This document shows, in pieces, positions 53,946-63,859 of a stretch of 64,000 nt of DNA. Every line of letters begins with the position of its first letter. Within the stretch, counting starts at the first letter, position 1. Source of the DNA: Cellulomonas fimi (GTDB taxonomy: Bacteria; Actinomycetota; Actinomycetes; Actinomycetales; Cellulomonadaceae); NCBI RefSeq assembly GCF_028527925.1, contig NZ_JAPESW010000018.1, positions 1 through 64,000 of the forward strand. Direction: 5' to 3'. The position numbers and the translations under genes were made by a program. The notes below the pieces were generated by a model. The model saw only the letters and a list, made by a program, of their open reading frames with translations. It had not been told where the DNA came from and searched no databases.

Positions 53946-54854
53946 TCAGGCGGGCAGGCGGTAGGTCGGCGGCGCGTCGTCGTCGTGGCCCGGGACGCGC
54001 ACGACGAGACCGTCCGCGACGAGCGCGTCCACGCACCGCTCCCGCTGCACGCGGTCCGGCCAGACGGCGTCGACAGCGTCCTGCGGCACCGGCTCGATCG
54101 CGAGGCGGAGCAGCGCCATCACCCGCCCGCGCACCTGCCGGTCGGTCCCCGCCCACGCCTGCGTGCGGCGTCGCGCGGCGTGCTCGTCGGCGGGTCGGCC
54201 CGCCGCGCGCCACGCGCAGCGGTCGGCGACCGGGCACGCGTCGCAGCGTGGCGACCGCGCCGTGCAGACGAGCGCGCCGAGCTCCATGGACGCCGCCGCC
54301 CACCGCGCCGCCGTCGCGTCGTCGTCGGGCACGAACGTCCCCGCGAGGCGCAGCTCGGTCACCGTCTGGGCCGGCGCCGGGAGTGCGGCTCCCGCGGCGA
54401 CCCGCGCGATCACCCGTCGGACGTTGGTGTCGAGCACCACCGACCGCCGTCCGAACGCGAACGCCCGGACGGCTGCCGCGGTGTACGAGCCGATCCCGGG
54501 GAGCGCGAGCAGCGCGGCCTCGTCGTCGGGGACCTCGCCCCCGTGCCGCTCGACGACGGCCCGCGCGCACTCCTGCAGCCGCAGCGCCCGTCGCGGGTAG
54601 CCGAGGCGGTCCCACGCGCGCAGCACGTCGGCGGTGCTCGCGGCGGCCAGGTCGGCCGGCGTCGGCCAGCGCGTCATCCACGCGCGCCACGCGGGCTCGA
54701 CGCGCACGACCGGCGTCTGCTGGAGCATGACCTCGCTGACCAGGACGCCCCACGGCGTGCGGTCCGGTGCGCGCCACGGCAGGTCGCGCGCGTGCTCGTC
54801 GAACCACGCGACCACGTCGTCGCGCACGCCGGCGGCGTCGAAGGTCGGGGACAC
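53946..54854 (-). CDS. mutY: A/G-specific adenine glycosylase MutY
   Basis: 302 residues from GTG 54854, with GGGGAGG eight bases upstream. It removes adenine mispaired with 8-oxoguanine. Seen: LPWRAPDRTPWGVLVSEVMLQQTPVVRVEPAW with the catalytic Glu, the helix-hairpin-helix LPGIGSYTAAAVRAFAF, VVLDTNVRRV with the Asp, and the 4Fe-4S ligands C-x6-C-x2-C-x5-C in CTARSPRCDACPVADRC. It is shorter than E. coli MutY because the C-terminal NUDIX-like domain for 8-oxoG recognition is reduced to a short winged-helix-like end, as in many actinobacteria. Confidence 0.93.
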   Translation of the reverse strand: MSPTFDAAGVRDDVVAWFDEHARDLPWRAPDRTPWGVLVSEVMLQQTPVVRVEPAWRAWMTRWPTPADLAAASTADVLRAWDRLGYPRRALRLQECARAVVERHGGEVPDDEAALLALPGIGSYTAAAVRAFAFGRRSVVLDTNVRRVIARVAAGAALPAPAQTVTELRLAGTFVPDDDATAARWAAASMELGALVCTARSPRCDACPVADRCAWRAAGRPADEHAARRRTQAWAGTDRQVRGRVMALLRLAIEPVPQDAVDAVWPDRVQRERCVDALVADGLVVRVPGHDDDAPPTYRLPA

Positions 54855-55066
54855 CCGGACATCCTCCCCGACGCCGCCCACGCCCGTGTGGGTGCGACGC
54901 CGGCCGGCGCCGGCGCCGGCGTCCGCCCGTGCGTCTCGGCCCGCGAGTCGGGTCCGGTCACCGTGCGCCGCCGCCGTACTGTGGTCGCGCGTCAGGCCGC
55001 TGCACCGCGCGCGAGCGCCGGTCGACGCGACGACCGACCGACCGAGAAGCCGACCGAGGGGGTGCG

Positions 55067-55699
55067 ATGGGCGTCGTCCGGCCCGCAGGCCCGCTGCCCG
55101 CCCGGGTGTACTGGGTGCGGCGGGGCGTCGTCCTCGGGATCCCGCTGCTCCTCGTCGCGCTGGTCGTCTGGCTGGTCGCCGGCCGCGGCTCGGCGACCCC
55201 GCCGACCGACGCCTCGCCGGCGGACACGCCGTCGTCCGAGCCGAAGGACCCGGCGCAGACGCCCGCAGCCGACGGCGACGAGGACACCGAGGACACCTCG
55301 GGCGTCCCGCAGACCTGCGCGCCCGAGGCCCTCGCGCTCGCGATCGCCGCGACCGCCGAGTCCTTCCCCGAGGGCACGAGCCCGACGTTCACGGTGAGCA
55401 TCACGAACACCGGCACGCAGCCGTGCGTCGTCGACGCGGGCGACGCGCAGCGCGAGATCGTCATCACGTCCGGCGTCGACCGCGTCTGGTCGTCCAAGGA
55501 CTGCCCGGTCGCGGGCAGCGAGTCCCGCACGCTCCTGCTCGCCGGTGGCACGGCCGACGAGTCGACGCTCGCGTGGAACCGGGTGCGCTCCGCCCAGGGC
55601 TGCCCGGCCGACCAGCCGACCCCGGGCGCGGGGACCTACTCGGCGGCGTTCACGCTCGCCGGTGCGACGGCGACGCCGGTGGTCTTCGGCCTCGGCTGA
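55067..55699 (+). CDS. Membrane-anchored protein with beta-sandwich domain
   Basis: 210 residues from ATG 55067, with GAGGGGG upstream. One TM helix (VVLGIPLLLVALVVWLVAG), a Thr/Pro/Asp-rich linker of 45 residues, then an external domain with AESFPEGTSPTFTVSITNTGTQPCVVDAG, an Ig-like pattern with four Cys. Homologous genes are common next to disA in actinobacteria (from experience, not a search). No lipobox, so it is anchored by its N-terminal helix. Function unknown. Confidence 0.75.
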   Translation: MGVVRPAGPLPARVYWVRRGVVLGIPLLLVALVVWLVAGRGSATPPTDASPADTPSSEPKDPAQTPAADGDEDTEDTSGVPQTCAPEALALAIAATAESFPEGTSPTFTVSITNTGTQPCVVDAGDAQREIVITSGVDRVWSSKDCPVAGSESRTLLLAGGTADESTLAWNRVRSAQGCPADQPTPGAGTYSAAFTLAGATATPVVFGLG

Positions 55700-55762
55700 C
55701 CTGCAGCGGACGGCGCCGGAGCGTTCGACGCTCGCCCGCCGACCGGACGTCCGGCTCGCGCG

Positions 55763-56833
55763 TCAGACGTACCGCTCGAGGATCGACGACTCCGCGAGCC
55801 GGGAGAGACCCTCGCGCACCGCACGCGCCCGCTGCTCGCCGACGCCGTCGACGGCCATGAGGTCGTCGATGCTGGCCGCGAGGAGCTTCTGCAGACCGCC
55901 GAAGTGCGCGACGAGCCGGTCGACGATCGTGCCGGGCAGCCGCGGGACCTTCGAGAGCAGCCGGTAGCCGCGGGGGCCGGCGGCCGCGTCCAGGGCGTCG
56001 CCGCCGCCGGGCAGCCCCAGCACGCGGGCGATGTGCGCGATGTCGAGGAGCTCCGTCGAGGTGAGCTCGCCGAGCGCGGCGAGGACCGTGTCGACGTCGC
56101 GGCGGTGGGTGTCGACGTAGTCGCGGATGACGAGCGCGCGGTCGGACCCGAGGCCGCCGACGAGCTCGTCGAGCTGGAGCGTGAGGAGGCGCCCGTCGGT
56201 GCCGAGCTCGACGACGTAGCCCTCGATCTCCTCGGAGATGCGGCGGACCATCTCGAGCCGCTGGACCACGGTGGACACGTCGCGGACGGTGACGAGGTCC
56301 TCGATCTCGAGCGCCGACAGCGTGCCGCTGACCTCGTCGAGGCGGGCCTTGTAGCGCTCGAGCGTCGCGAGGGCCTGGTTGGCGCGCGACAGGATCGTCG
56401 TGGAGTCCTCGAGGACGTGCCGCTGGCCGCCGACGTAGAGCGCGATGATCCGCATGGACGCGGACACCGAGATCACGGGGAAGCCGGTCTGCTTGGCGAC
56501 GCGCTCGGCGGTGCGGTGCCGCGTGCCGGACTCGGACGTCTCGATGGTCTGGTCGGGCAGCAGCTGCACGGCGGCGCGGACGATGCGGTCCCCGTCGACG
56601 ACGACCGCGCCGTCCATCTTGGCGAGCTCGCGCAGGCGGGTCGCGGAGAACTCGACGTCGAGCTCGAACCCGCCGGAGCAGATGCTCGAGACGAGGTCGT
56701 CGAAGCCGAGCACGATGAGGGCGCCCGTGCGGCCGCGCAGGATCCGCTCGAGGCCGTCGCGAAGTTCACCGCCGGGGGCGACGGCGGCGAGGGTGGACCT
56801 GAGCAGGTCGTCGGGGGCGTGCGAGGTCGGCAC
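55763..56833 (-). CDS. disA: Diadenylate cyclase DisA
   Basis: 356 residues from GTG 56833; M. tuberculosis and B. subtilis DisA have about 358 to 360. It makes c-di-AMP from two ATP and scans DNA. DAC domain motifs DGA at 74-76 and RHR at 105-107 are intact ([24 protein letters not shown]). A linker helix domain follows, then a C-terminal HhH DNA-binding domain ([27 protein letters not shown]). No ribosome site is visible before the GTG, which lies 8 nt after TACCAT (a possible -10), so the mRNA may be leaderless. Adjacent to radA, as is usual; RadA and DisA interact in other bacteria. Confidence 0.96.
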   Translation of the reverse strand: MPTSHAPDDLLRSTLAAVAPGGELRDGLERILRGRTGALIVLGFDDLVSSICSGGFELDVEFSATRLRELAKMDGAVVVDGDRIVRAAVQLLPDQTIETSESGTRHRTAERVAKQTGFPVISVSASMRIIALYVGGQRHVLEDSTTILSRANQALATLERYKARLDEVSGTLSALEIEDLVTVRDVSTVVQRLEMVRRISEEIEGYVVELGTDGRLLTLQLDELVGGLGSDRALVIRDYVDTHRRDVDTVLAALGELTSTELLDIAHIARVLGLPGGGDALDAAAGPRGYRLLSKVPRLPGTIVDRLVAHFGGLQKLLAASIDDLMAVDGVGEQRARAVREGLSRLAESSILERYV

Positions 56834-56922
56834 CTGAGCATGGTAACGAGCCGTGTCGAGCGAGTTCCGGACGACCCGCCTACCGGGCACGACGAGTGCG
56901 GACGTCCGCGCGTTCGCCCCGC

Positions 56923-57309
56923 TCACAGGGCCGGCAGCCTGCGGTGGTCGATGAGCGCCGTCTCGACGCCGCACGCGGTGCACCGCAGCCGGTGGACGGT
57001 GCTCTCCACGTCGGTCCACAGCACGACGGGGGACGGCTCCCAGGCGACGTCCCGGTGCTCGCAGACGGCGTCGTCCCCGCGGACGCGGTCGTGCTCCGCC
57101 GCCGCCTCTCGCCGCACCGCGTCGTCGCGCTCAGCCGCGCCCTCGCGCTCAGCCGCGCCCTCGCGCTCAGCCGCGCCCTCGCGCTCTGCCGCCTCCTCGC
57201 GCTCTGCCGCCCGCTCGCGTTCCGCCGCCCCTTCGCGTTCCGCCGCGTCTCCGCGCTCGGCCGCCACCTCGCGCTCCGCCGCCGCGCCGCGCTCGTGCTC
57301 CCCGCTCAC
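56923..57309 (-). CDS. Charged-repeat protein between radA and disA
   Basis: 128 residues. GTG 57309 overlaps the radA stop by 4 bp, so it is co-translated with radA. Residues 5-70 are an Ala/Glu/Arg helix made of nine 6-residue repeats (AAEREG variants), long enough for a single alpha-helix. The C-terminal part ([47 protein letters not shown]) has CEH and CTAC, perhaps a small zinc site. No family recognised. Because it lies between radA and disA it could be a partner of either. Confidence 0.7.
   Translation of the reverse strand: MSGEHERGAAAEREVAAERGDAAEREGAAERERAAEREEAAEREGAAEREGAAEREGAAERDDAVRREAAAEHDRVRGDDAVCEHRDVAWEPSPVVLWTDVESTVHRLRCTACGVETALIDHRRLPAL
57127..57288. repeat. 18-bp tandem repeats in the charged-helix gene
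   Basis: Nine head-to-tail 18-bp units; the first three (57127-57144, 57145-57162, 57163-57180) are identical, later ones increasingly diverged. Each codes one EREGAA-type hexapeptide, so gain or loss of a unit keeps the frame. Confidence 0.9.
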
Positions 57310-58703
57310 GCGCCGATCCCGGCTGCGCTGACGGCCTGCGCGAGGTCGCCGACCTGCAGCACGCGGATCCCGTCGGGCGGGGCGACGCCGTCGAGCGACC
57401 CGGCCGGCACGACGGCACGTGTGAACCCGAGCCGCGCGGCCTCCGACAGCCGGCGCCCGACGCCGGACACGCTGCGGATCTCCCCGGCGAGCCCGACCTC
57501 GCCGACGGCGACGAGCCCCTGCGGCAGCGCGGTGTTCTCGCGCGAGCTGACGGCGGCCAGCGCGAGCGCGAGGTCGGCGGCGGGCTCGACGACGCGCGCG
57601 CCGCCGACGGTCGACACGTAGACGTCCTGGTCGGCGAGCCGCGCGCCGAGGCGTCGCTGCAGCACGGCGAGCACCATCGCGAGCCGGGAGGAGTCGACGC
57701 CGGAGGTCGTCCGGCGCGGGTTCGGCACCGCGGACGGCGCGACGAGCGCCTGGACCTCGGTCGCGAGCGGCCGGCGCCCCTCGAGCGTGACGGTCAGGCA
57801 GGTGCCCGGGACGGCGGCGTGCGACCGCGACACGAACAACCCGGAGGGGTCGGCGAGGCCGACGATGCCGTTCTCGGACAGGTCGAAGCAGCCGACCTCG
57901 TCGGTCGGTCCGAAGCGGTTCTTGGTCGCGCGCAGCAGCCGCAGGCGCGAGTGCCGCTCGCCCTCGAACTGGCAGACGACGTCGACGAGGTGCTCGAGCG
58001 TGCGCGGCCCGGCGACGGACCCGTCCTTGGTGACGTGCCCGACGAGCACGACGGGCAGGTCGCGGGACTTCGCCGCGGCGATGACGGCGGCGGTGACCTC
58101 GCGGACCTGCGCGACGCCTCCCGCGGTGCCCTCGACGGCCGCGGACGCGATCGTCTGGACGGAGTCGAGGACGAGCAGGTCGGGGTCGACGACCTCGATG
58201 TGGCCGAGCACGGTCGCGAGGTCGGTCTCGTCCGCGAGCAGCAGCTGCTCGTGCAGCGCGCCGACGCGCCCGGCCCGTAGGCGCACCTGCCCGGCGGACT
58301 CCTCGCCCGTCACGTAGAGCACGCGGCGTCCGCCCCGGGCCGCGCGGGCTGCGACGTCGAGCAGCAGCGTCGACTTGCCCACGCCCGGCTCGCCCGCGAG
58401 CAGCACGACCGCGCCGGGCACGATGCCGCCGCCGAGCACGCGGTCGAGCTCGTCGACGCCGGTCGGGCGGGCTCGTGCGGCCTCGACGTCGATCTCGCTG
58501 ATCGGGCGCGCGGGGGAGCGGGTGGGCGCGGTCGCGACGGTGCGCGGAGCGCCGCCGCCGGGCCCGAGGTCCTCGCTGACCGTGCCCCACGCCTGGCACT
58601 CGCCGCACCGTCCGACCCACTTCGTGGCCGTCCAGCCGCACTCGGCGCAGCGGAAGCCGGGGCGGGCGCTGCGGTCGGCGCGCTTGGTGGTCGTCGTGCT
58701 CAC
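57306..58703 (-). CDS. radA: DNA repair protein RadA (Sms)
   Basis: 465 residues from GTG 58703. N-terminal zinc finger with Cys 19, 22, 33 and 36 (RCAECGW, RCGECQAWG). RecA-like ATPase with Walker A GEPGVGKS at about 104-111 and LLVLDSVQT, the RadA-specific motif KNRFG, and a C-terminal Lon-protease-like domain that lacks protease residues. It promotes branch migration during recombination. Position upstream of disA on the same strand is typical of actinobacteria. The stop overlaps the next gene (GTGA). Confidence 0.97.
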   Translation of the reverse strand: MSTTTTKRADRSARPGFRCAECGWTATKWVGRCGECQAWGTVSEDLGPGGGAPRTVATAPTRSPARPISEIDVEAARARPTGVDELDRVLGGGIVPGAVVLLAGEPGVGKSTLLLDVAARAARGGRRVLYVTGEESAGQVRLRAGRVGALHEQLLLADETDLATVLGHIEVVDPDLLVLDSVQTIASAAVEGTAGGVAQVREVTAAVIAAAKSRDLPVVLVGHVTKDGSVAGPRTLEHLVDVVCQFEGERHSRLRLLRATKNRFGPTDEVGCFDLSENGIVGLADPSGLFVSRSHAAVPGTCLTVTLEGRRPLATEVQALVAPSAVPNPRRTTSGVDSSRLAMVLAVLQRRLGARLADQDVYVSTVGGARVVEPAADLALALAAVSSRENTALPQGLVAVGEVGLAGEIRSVSGVGRRLSEAARLGFTRAVVPAGSLDGVAPPDGIRVLQVGDLAQAVSAAGIGA

Positions 58704-58770
58704 GCCCGGCACCGTACCGACGCCCACCGACAGCGCCGCACGCGACACCCCCGCCGCGGCGACCGGACCC

Positions 58771-58816
58771 TTGCGCGCACACTGAACGAGTGTTTAGTGT
58801 GGTGAACGTGCGTTCA
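58771..58816 (+). promoter_or_regulatory. Promoter with two TetR-like operators
   Basis: TTGCGC (58771-58776) and TAGTGT (58795-58800) are an 18-bp-spaced -35/-10 pair. An imperfect operator TGAACGAGTGTTTA (58783-58796) overlaps the -10; a perfect one TGAACGTGCGTTCA (58803-58816) lies exactly 20 bp further and covers the start codon. The expected transcript start coincides with GTG 58808, so translation would be leaderless. Confidence 0.65.
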
Positions 58817-59461
58817 GCCTCCGACGACCTGACCGCCCGCGCCCGCATCCGCGACGCGGCCATCGCGCGCTGGGGCCGCGAGGGCTTCCGGGTGGGCATG
58901 CGGGCGATCGCCGCCGACGCGGGCGTCAGCGCGGCGCTCGTCGTCCACCACTTCGGCTCGAAGGACGCGCTGCGCGCCGCGTGCGACGAGCACGTCCTGC
59001 ACCGCATCTTCGAGGAGAAGTCCGCCGCGGTCGCCGGTGCCCCGCCCACCGACGTCGTCGCCAAGCTCGCGATGCTCGAGGAGTACGCGCCGCTGTTCGC
59101 GTACGTCGTGCGGAGCCTGCTCGACGGCGGCTCGCTCGCGGCGCGGTTCGTCGACGGCATGGTCGAGGACGCGGAGAAGTACCTGGAGGACGGCGTCGCT
59201 GCCGGCACGATCCGGCCGAGCCGCGACCCGCACGGGCGCGCGCGGGCGCTCATCGCGACGACCGTCGGCACGATCGTCATGGCGCAGACCGACGCTGCAG
59301 CGGGCCGCGGCCCGGCCCCGACCGAGGACCCGACGGCCGCCATGAAGGCGATGTACGCCAACGTCATGGTCGGCAGCCTCGAGCTCTACACGCAGGGCCT
59401 GTTCACCGACAGCTCCTACCTCGACGCCTTTCTCGCCTACGAGGAGAACCCCCATGAGTGA
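58808..59461 (+). CDS. TetR family repressor of the ABC exporter
   Basis: 217 residues if it starts at GTG 58808; earlier in-frame GTGs at 58790, 58799 and 58802 lie inside the promoter. [56 protein letters not shown]. The C-terminal domain ([33 protein letters not shown]) is typical of drug-sensing TetR proteins. Two operator-like palindromes cover its own promoter, suggesting autoregulation. It overlaps the ABC ATPase by 8 bp, so it is co-transcribed with the exporter it probably controls. Divergent from radA. Confidence 0.9.
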   Translation: MRSASDDLTARARIRDAAIARWGREGFRVGMRAIAADAGVSAALVVHHFGSKDALRAACDEHVLHRIFEEKSAAVAGAPPTDVVAKLAMLEEYAPLFAYVVRSLLDGGSLAARFVDGMVEDAEKYLEDGVAAGTIRPSRDPHGRARALIATTVGTIVMAQTDAAAGRGPAPTEDPTAAMKAMYANVMVGSLELYTQGLFTDSSYLDAFLAYEENPHE

Positions 59462-60383
59462 CGCGATCGTCACACGCGACCTGGTGAAGACGTTCGGCGC
59501 GAAGCGCGCGCTCGACGGCTTCGACCTCACCGTGCGGACCGGTGAGGTGCACGGCTTCCTCGGCCCGAACGGGGCGGGCAAGTCGACGACGATCCGCGTC
59601 CTGCTAGGACTCCTGCGCGCGGACTCCGGCGAGGTGCGGCTGCTCGACGGCGACCCGTGGCACGACGCGGTCGCGTTGCACCGCCGGCTCGCGTACATCC
59701 CGGGCGACGTGAGCCTGTGGCCCAACCTGTCGGGCGGCGAGGCGATCGACGTGCTCGGCCGCCTCCGCGGCGGTCTGGACCCCCGCCGTCGGACGGAGCT
59801 CGTCGAGCGGTTCGAGCTCGACCCGCGGATCAAGGGCCGCGCGTACTCCAAGGGCAACCGGCAGAAGGTCGCGCTCGTCGCGGCGCTCGCGACCGACGCC
59901 GAGCTGCTGCTCATGGACGAGCCGACGAGCGGCCTCGACCCGCTCATGGAGGCGGTGTTCCAGGACGTCGTGCGCGAGGCCGCGGCCGAGGGCCGAACCG
60001 TCCTGCTGTCGAGCCACATCCTCGCGGAGGTCGAGGCGCTGGCCGACCGCGTCACGATCATCCGGCAGGGGAAGGCGGTGCAGTCCGGGTCGCTCGACGA
60101 GCTGCGCGGCCTGACCCGCACCACGGTCGTCGCGGGTGTCCGCGACGGCGCGGCCGCGGAGACGGCGCTCGGCGCGCTGCCGGGCGTCCACCACCTGCGC
60201 CGCGACGACGGCCACGTCACCGCGGACGTCGACACGGCCGCGCTCGACGAGGTCCTGGCCACCCTGCCCCGGCTCGGCGTCACCTCGCTCGTCGCGCACC
60301 CGCCGACCCTCGAGGACCTGTTCCTGCGCGAGTACAGCGACGAGCTCGCGACGCTCGGTGTGCGGGAGGGCGAGGGACGATGA
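59454..60383 (+). CDS. ABC exporter ATP-binding protein
   Basis: 309 residues. Walker [11 protein letters not shown]-loop region [18 protein letters not shown], signature [15 protein letters not shown] (in place of LSGGQ, as in drug-exporter ATPases), Walker [16 protein letters not shown]-loop SSHIL. The C-terminal 80 residues form the regulatory domain of this ABC subfamily. It overlaps the TetR stop by 8 bp and the permease start by 4 bp. With the permease it should form an exporter of antibiotics or other hydrophobic compounds. Confidence 0.93.
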   Translation: MSDAIVTRDLVKTFGAKRALDGFDLTVRTGEVHGFLGPNGAGKSTTIRVLLGLLRADSGEVRLLDGDPWHDAVALHRRLAYIPGDVSLWPNLSGGEAIDVLGRLRGGLDPRRRTELVERFELDPRIKGRAYSKGNRQKVALVAALATDAELLLMDEPTSGLDPLMEAVFQDVVREAAAEGRTVLLSSHILAEVEALADRVTIIRQGKAVQSGSLDELRGLTRTTVVAGVRDGAAAETALGALPGVHHLRRDDGHVTADVDTAALDEVLATLPRLGVTSLVAHPPTLEDLFLREYSDELATLGVREGEGR

Positions 60384-62026
60384 CGACGACGACCACGCGG
60401 CCGCGCGTGCCGGCCGCCGCCGAGCGCCCCGGTCGCGACGACCCCCTCGTCGGGACGGGAGCCCTCGTCCGGGTCGCGCTGCGGTTCGACCGCTGGCGCA
60501 TCCTCGTCTGGGCGGTCGCGGTCGCCGGGATGACGCAGGTGTCCGTCGACGCCCTGGCCGACGTCTACGCCGACCCCGCGACGCGCGCCGCCCGCGCGAC
60601 GCTCATCTCGTCGCCCGCGGCGACCGCGCTGGCCGGCCCGGGCTACGGGCTCGACGACTACACGCTCGGCGCCATGACCGCGAACGAGATCGCGCTGTGG
60701 GTCATGCTGCCCGTCGCGATCATGGCGATCCTCGCGGTGACGCGTCACCTGCGCGCCGCCGAGGAGGACGGCCGCCTCGAGCTCGTGCGGTCCGCCCCGG
60801 TCGGCCGGGACGCACCGGTCGTCGCGGGGCTCGTCGCCGCGGTCGTCGCGACGCTCGCCGTCGGCGGGCTCACGTTCCTCGCGCTCCTGTCCACCGACCT
60901 CGACCCGGTGGGCTCCGCCGCGATGTGCGCGGGCGTCGTCATGGTCGGACTCGTGTTCGCGGGCATCTCGGCGGTCGCCTCGCAGCTCTCGTCGCACGGG
61001 CGCACCGCGTCGAGCCTCGGCATGGCGGCGCTCGGCGTCGCGTTCCTGCTCCGCGCGGTCGGCGACGTCCGCGGACCCGAGAGCACGAGCGTCCTCACCT
61101 GGCTCTCGCCGTTCGGCTGGGCGCAGGCCACGCGCGCCTACGTCGACGAGCGCTGGTGGCCGCTGCTGATCGGCGTCGCGTTCGCCGCCGCGTGCGTGGC
61201 GGTCGCGTTCCGGCTCGTCGGCCGACGTGACCTGGGCACCGGGCTCGTCCCCGAACGGCTCGGACGGCCCGCGGCGCGTCCCGCGCTCTCGGGCATGACC
61301 GCGCTGACGCTGCGCCGGCAGACCGGCGCGATCACGTCCTGGGGCATCGCGATCGTGCTGTGCGGCGCGCTGATCGGCGTCCTCGCCGGGGCGATCGTCG
61401 ACTTCATCGAGGACGACGCGACCCTCGGCGAGATGTTCGGCAGCGGGACCGACGCGACCGCCGGCGCCTTCGCGCTCTACACGATGTTCCTCGCCGTCAT
61501 GGCCGCGTCGTACGTCGTCACCGGCGTCGCCGCGGTCCGGCACGAGGAGGTCGCGACCCGCGGTGCCCGCGTGCTCGCTGGACCCGTGTCGCGGTGGCGC
61601 TGGCTCGGCACGCAGGTCGGCGTGGCGGGCGTCGCCGGGCTCGTCATCATGCTCGTCAGCGGGCTCGTCATGGGTGTCACGGCCGCTGCGAGCCTCGACG
61701 ACCCCGCCCAGGTCGGCGTGCTCGTCGGCGCGGCCGCCGTCACGCTGCCCGGCATCGCGTGCGTGCTCGGGCTGGCCGTCCTCGTCTACGCCGTCGCCCC
61801 GCGACTGCTGGGGGTCGTCTGGGCGTACGTCGCGTACGTCGGCGTCGTGGGGATGTTCGGCCAGCTCCTGCCCGACGGGTCCGACGCGCTCTCCCCGTTC
61901 ACCTACCTCCCCGGGCTTCCCGCCGACGAGATGGCCTGGCCGCCGGTCGTCGCCGTGACCGCCGTCGCGGTCGTGCTGCTCGCCGCCGGGTTCACCGCCT
62001 TCCGGCGTCGCGACGTCCTCGGCTGA
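60380..62026 (+). CDS. ABC exporter permease, polyketide-antibiotic exporter type
   Basis: 548 residues with about 12 TM helices in two halves (first: [26 protein letters not shown]; second: [26 protein letters not shown]). External loop LATVYA-like region after TM1: [33 protein letters not shown], typical of the fused ABC-2 permeases annotated as exporters of polyketide antibiotics. [22 protein letters not shown] and [20 protein letters not shown] are the matching cytoplasmic loops of the halves. Forms a two-gene exporter with the upstream ATPase. Confidence 0.93.
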   Translation: MTTTTTRPRVPAAAERPGRDDPLVGTGALVRVALRFDRWRILVWAVAVAGMTQVSVDALADVYADPATRAARATLISSPAATALAGPGYGLDDYTLGAMTANEIALWVMLPVAIMAILAVTRHLRAAEEDGRLELVRSAPVGRDAPVVAGLVAAVVATLAVGGLTFLALLSTDLDPVGSAAMCAGVVMVGLVFAGISAVASQLSSHGRTASSLGMAALGVAFLLRAVGDVRGPESTSVLTWLSPFGWAQATRAYVDERWWPLLIGVAFAAACVAVAFRLVGRRDLGTGLVPERLGRPAARPALSGMTALTLRRQTGAITSWGIAIVLCGALIGVLAGAIVDFIEDDATLGEMFGSGTDATAGAFALYTMFLAVMAASYVVTGVAAVRHEEVATRGARVLAGPVSRWRWLGTQVGVAGVAGLVIMLVSGLVMGVTAAASLDDPAQVGVLVGAAAVTLPGIACVLGLAVLVYAVAPRLLGVVWAYVAYVGVVGMFGQLLPDGSDALSPFTYLPGLPADEMAWPPVVAVTAVAVVLLAAGFTAFRRRDVLG

Positions 62027-62091
62027 GCGCCCGTCGGTAGGCTGCGGAGCGTCCGACGGGCTCGTCGGGCACCGCGAGCGATGGGAACCCG

Positions 62092-63840
62092 ATGACCGAG
62101 ACCGGCGGATCCGGCGGCAACACGAGCCCGCACTGGGGGCGGCTGGGCTGGGCGCCGACGGGTGCGACGGCCTCCGACGGCCCGCCCCCGCCGCCTCTGG
62201 TCCCCGCGACCGCGCCGAGCGCCGCCGCGCCGCCGGCGTCCGCTGGTGCGGAACCCGTTCCCGTGCCGCCCGCCGCGGCGCCGCCCGCCGCGCCGCCGGC
62301 TCCCCCGACACCGGCGAACGCGCCGTTCGCCCCGACCGACCAGGCGCCCGCCGACGCCGCACCCCTTCCTCGCCGCGGCGGGGCGGCAGCTGCGACCGCG
62401 GCCCCCGCGACCGCAGCTGCCTCGGCGCCCGCCGGTGGTGCCCCCGCGGGTACGGCCGCCGGCACCGCGCCGGCAGGCGCGCTCGCGGGCGCCCTCGCCG
62501 GTGCCGTGTCGACGCCGGGGACCGCCTCGGCGCCCCCGGCGACTGCCGTGCCCCCCGTGGGTCCGCCGCCGGGGCTCGTCCGGCCGGCGCCCCTCACCGC
62601 CGAGCCCGGGTCCGCCCCCGGCCGCCCCACGTTCACGGCCCCGACGCCCGCGACCACCTCCGCCGCGACCCCGCTGCCCACGCGCGCGGCGACGACGTCC
62701 GGCGCGCCGGGTACGGCCTCCGGCGCGGCGGGCGTGGCGCCCACGGGTCCGGAGACGACCGTCGGTCGTCCGGCGTCCGGCGGTCCCGCTGCGCCCGGCG
62801 GTCCCGTTGCGTCCGCTGGTCCGGCTGCGCCCGCCGGTCCGGTCGGCCGTCCCGTCGCGTCCGCCGGTCCGGTCGCGCCCCGCGGTCCCGTCGCGTCCGC
62901 CGGTCCCGTCGCGTCCGCCGGTCCTGCTGCCGCCGTCGGTACTGCTGCGTCGGCCGCGCCGGTGCCGGCCGCGGCCCCGGCGGGTCCCCCGGTCCGCGCC
63001 GCGTCCGCCGCCGGGGCACCCGCCGGTGCCGACGTCCCCTCCGGGATCCCGACCGCTCCCCCCACCGCGCCCACGACAGGCCCGTCACGTCGCGTCCCCG
63101 TGCGCCCGTCGTTCGGCAAGCCGTCGACGCGTCCCGTCCGTGCGGTCGCGGCGGCGTCGGCGGCGGCGGGCGCCTCCGGCGAGCCGGGCGCCTCGACCGA
63201 CGGCCCGACGGGTGGTGGCGGCGGTCGCCCGCGCTGGCTCCTGCCGGCCGTGATCGGCGCGGTCGTGGTCGTCGTCGCGGCGGTCGTCGTGGGCATCCTG
63301 ATGTCGCGGAACACGGACGGCGACGCGCCGCCGCCGGTGGCGAGCACCGTCCTGCTGCCGTCGCCGACCCCGACGATCCAGCCCGCGGCGCGGACCGCCA
63401 CGACCGCGTTCGCGACGGCTCTTCCGACGACCGTGCTGCAGTACGCGCTGACGAGCTCCGCCCCCGACGACGAGTGGCTCGCCGCGGGTGCGGTCGAGGC
63501 GTACACGGAGACGTTCGGGGACGGCGCGGACGGCGAGGCGCTCGTGCGGGCCGGCCAGTGGGAGACGCCGGAGGAGGCGTCTGCGGTCGCGGCCGGGCTC
63601 GTCGCGGCGCTGCCGACCACCGCGGCCGAGCCGAGCCCGTCCGCCTCGGCGGGTACGGGCGACCAGTCGCTCCCGATGACGGGCGAGGTCGTCGCCGGCG
63701 GTACCCCGGCGGGGTCCTTCACGGTCGTCGACGCCGGTGACGGCACGGGCGTCGCGGTCTGGACCAACGGGTCGTCGGTGTTCCGTGTCGTCGCCCCCGT
63801 CGAGGACATCGCCGACTTCTACGCGGCCTTCCCGCTGTAG
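62092..63840 (+). CDS. Pro/Ala-rich single-pass membrane protein
   Basis: 582 residues from ATG 62092. Residues 1-375 are low-complexity Pro/Ala/Gly/Thr, including hexapeptide repeats of the type PVASAG around nt 62790-62935. One TM helix (LLPAVIGAVVVVVAAVVVGILM) follows a basic Gly-rich KR segment, then an external domain of about 170 residues (TAFATALPTTVLQYALTSSAPDDEWLAAGAVEAYTETFGDGADGEALVRAGQWETPEEASAVAAGLV ... VFRVVAPVEDIADFYAAFPL). It lacks Cys. I do not know the family. It looks like a membrane-anchored sensor or cell-wall-associated protein with a long disordered cytoplasmic tail. Confidence 0.8.
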   Translation: MTETGGSGGNTSPHWGRLGWAPTGATASDGPPPPPLVPATAPSAAAPPASAGAEPVPVPPAAAPPAAPPAPPTPANAPFAPTDQAPADAAPLPRRGGAAAATAAPATAAASAPAGGAPAGTAAGTAPAGALAGALAGAVSTPGTASAPPATAVPPVGPPPGLVRPAPLTAEPGSAPGRPTFTAPTPATTSAATPLPTRAATTSGAPGTASGAAGVAPTGPETTVGRPASGGPAAPGGPVASAGPAAPAGPVGRPVASAGPVAPRGPVASAGPVASAGPAAAVGTAASAAPVPAAAPAGPPVRAASAAGAPAGADVPSGIPTAPPTAPTTGPSRRVPVRPSFGKPSTRPVRAVAAASAAAGASGEPGASTDGPTGGGGGRPRWLLPAVIGAVVVVVAAVVVGILMSRNTDGDAPPPVASTVLLPSPTPTIQPAARTATTAFATALPTTVLQYALTSSAPDDEWLAAGAVEAYTETFGDGADGEALVRAGQWETPEEASAVAAGLVAALPTTAAEPSPSASAGTGDQSLPMTGEVVAGGTPAGSFTVVDAGDGTGVAVWTNGSSVFRVVAPVEDIADFYAAFPL

Positions 63841-63859
63841 ACACCCGCGCAGCCGCCTC

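Noticed and set aside
57127-57288. Minisatellite or CRISPR in the radA-disA interval
   Set aside because: The 18-bp units are contiguous, in frame and inside a gene overlapping radA.
58814-62362. An 1182-codon open frame antisense to the TetR-ABC unit
   Set aside because: Low-complexity Arg/Asp/Gly composition and no ribosome site; the plus-strand genes have clear domains.
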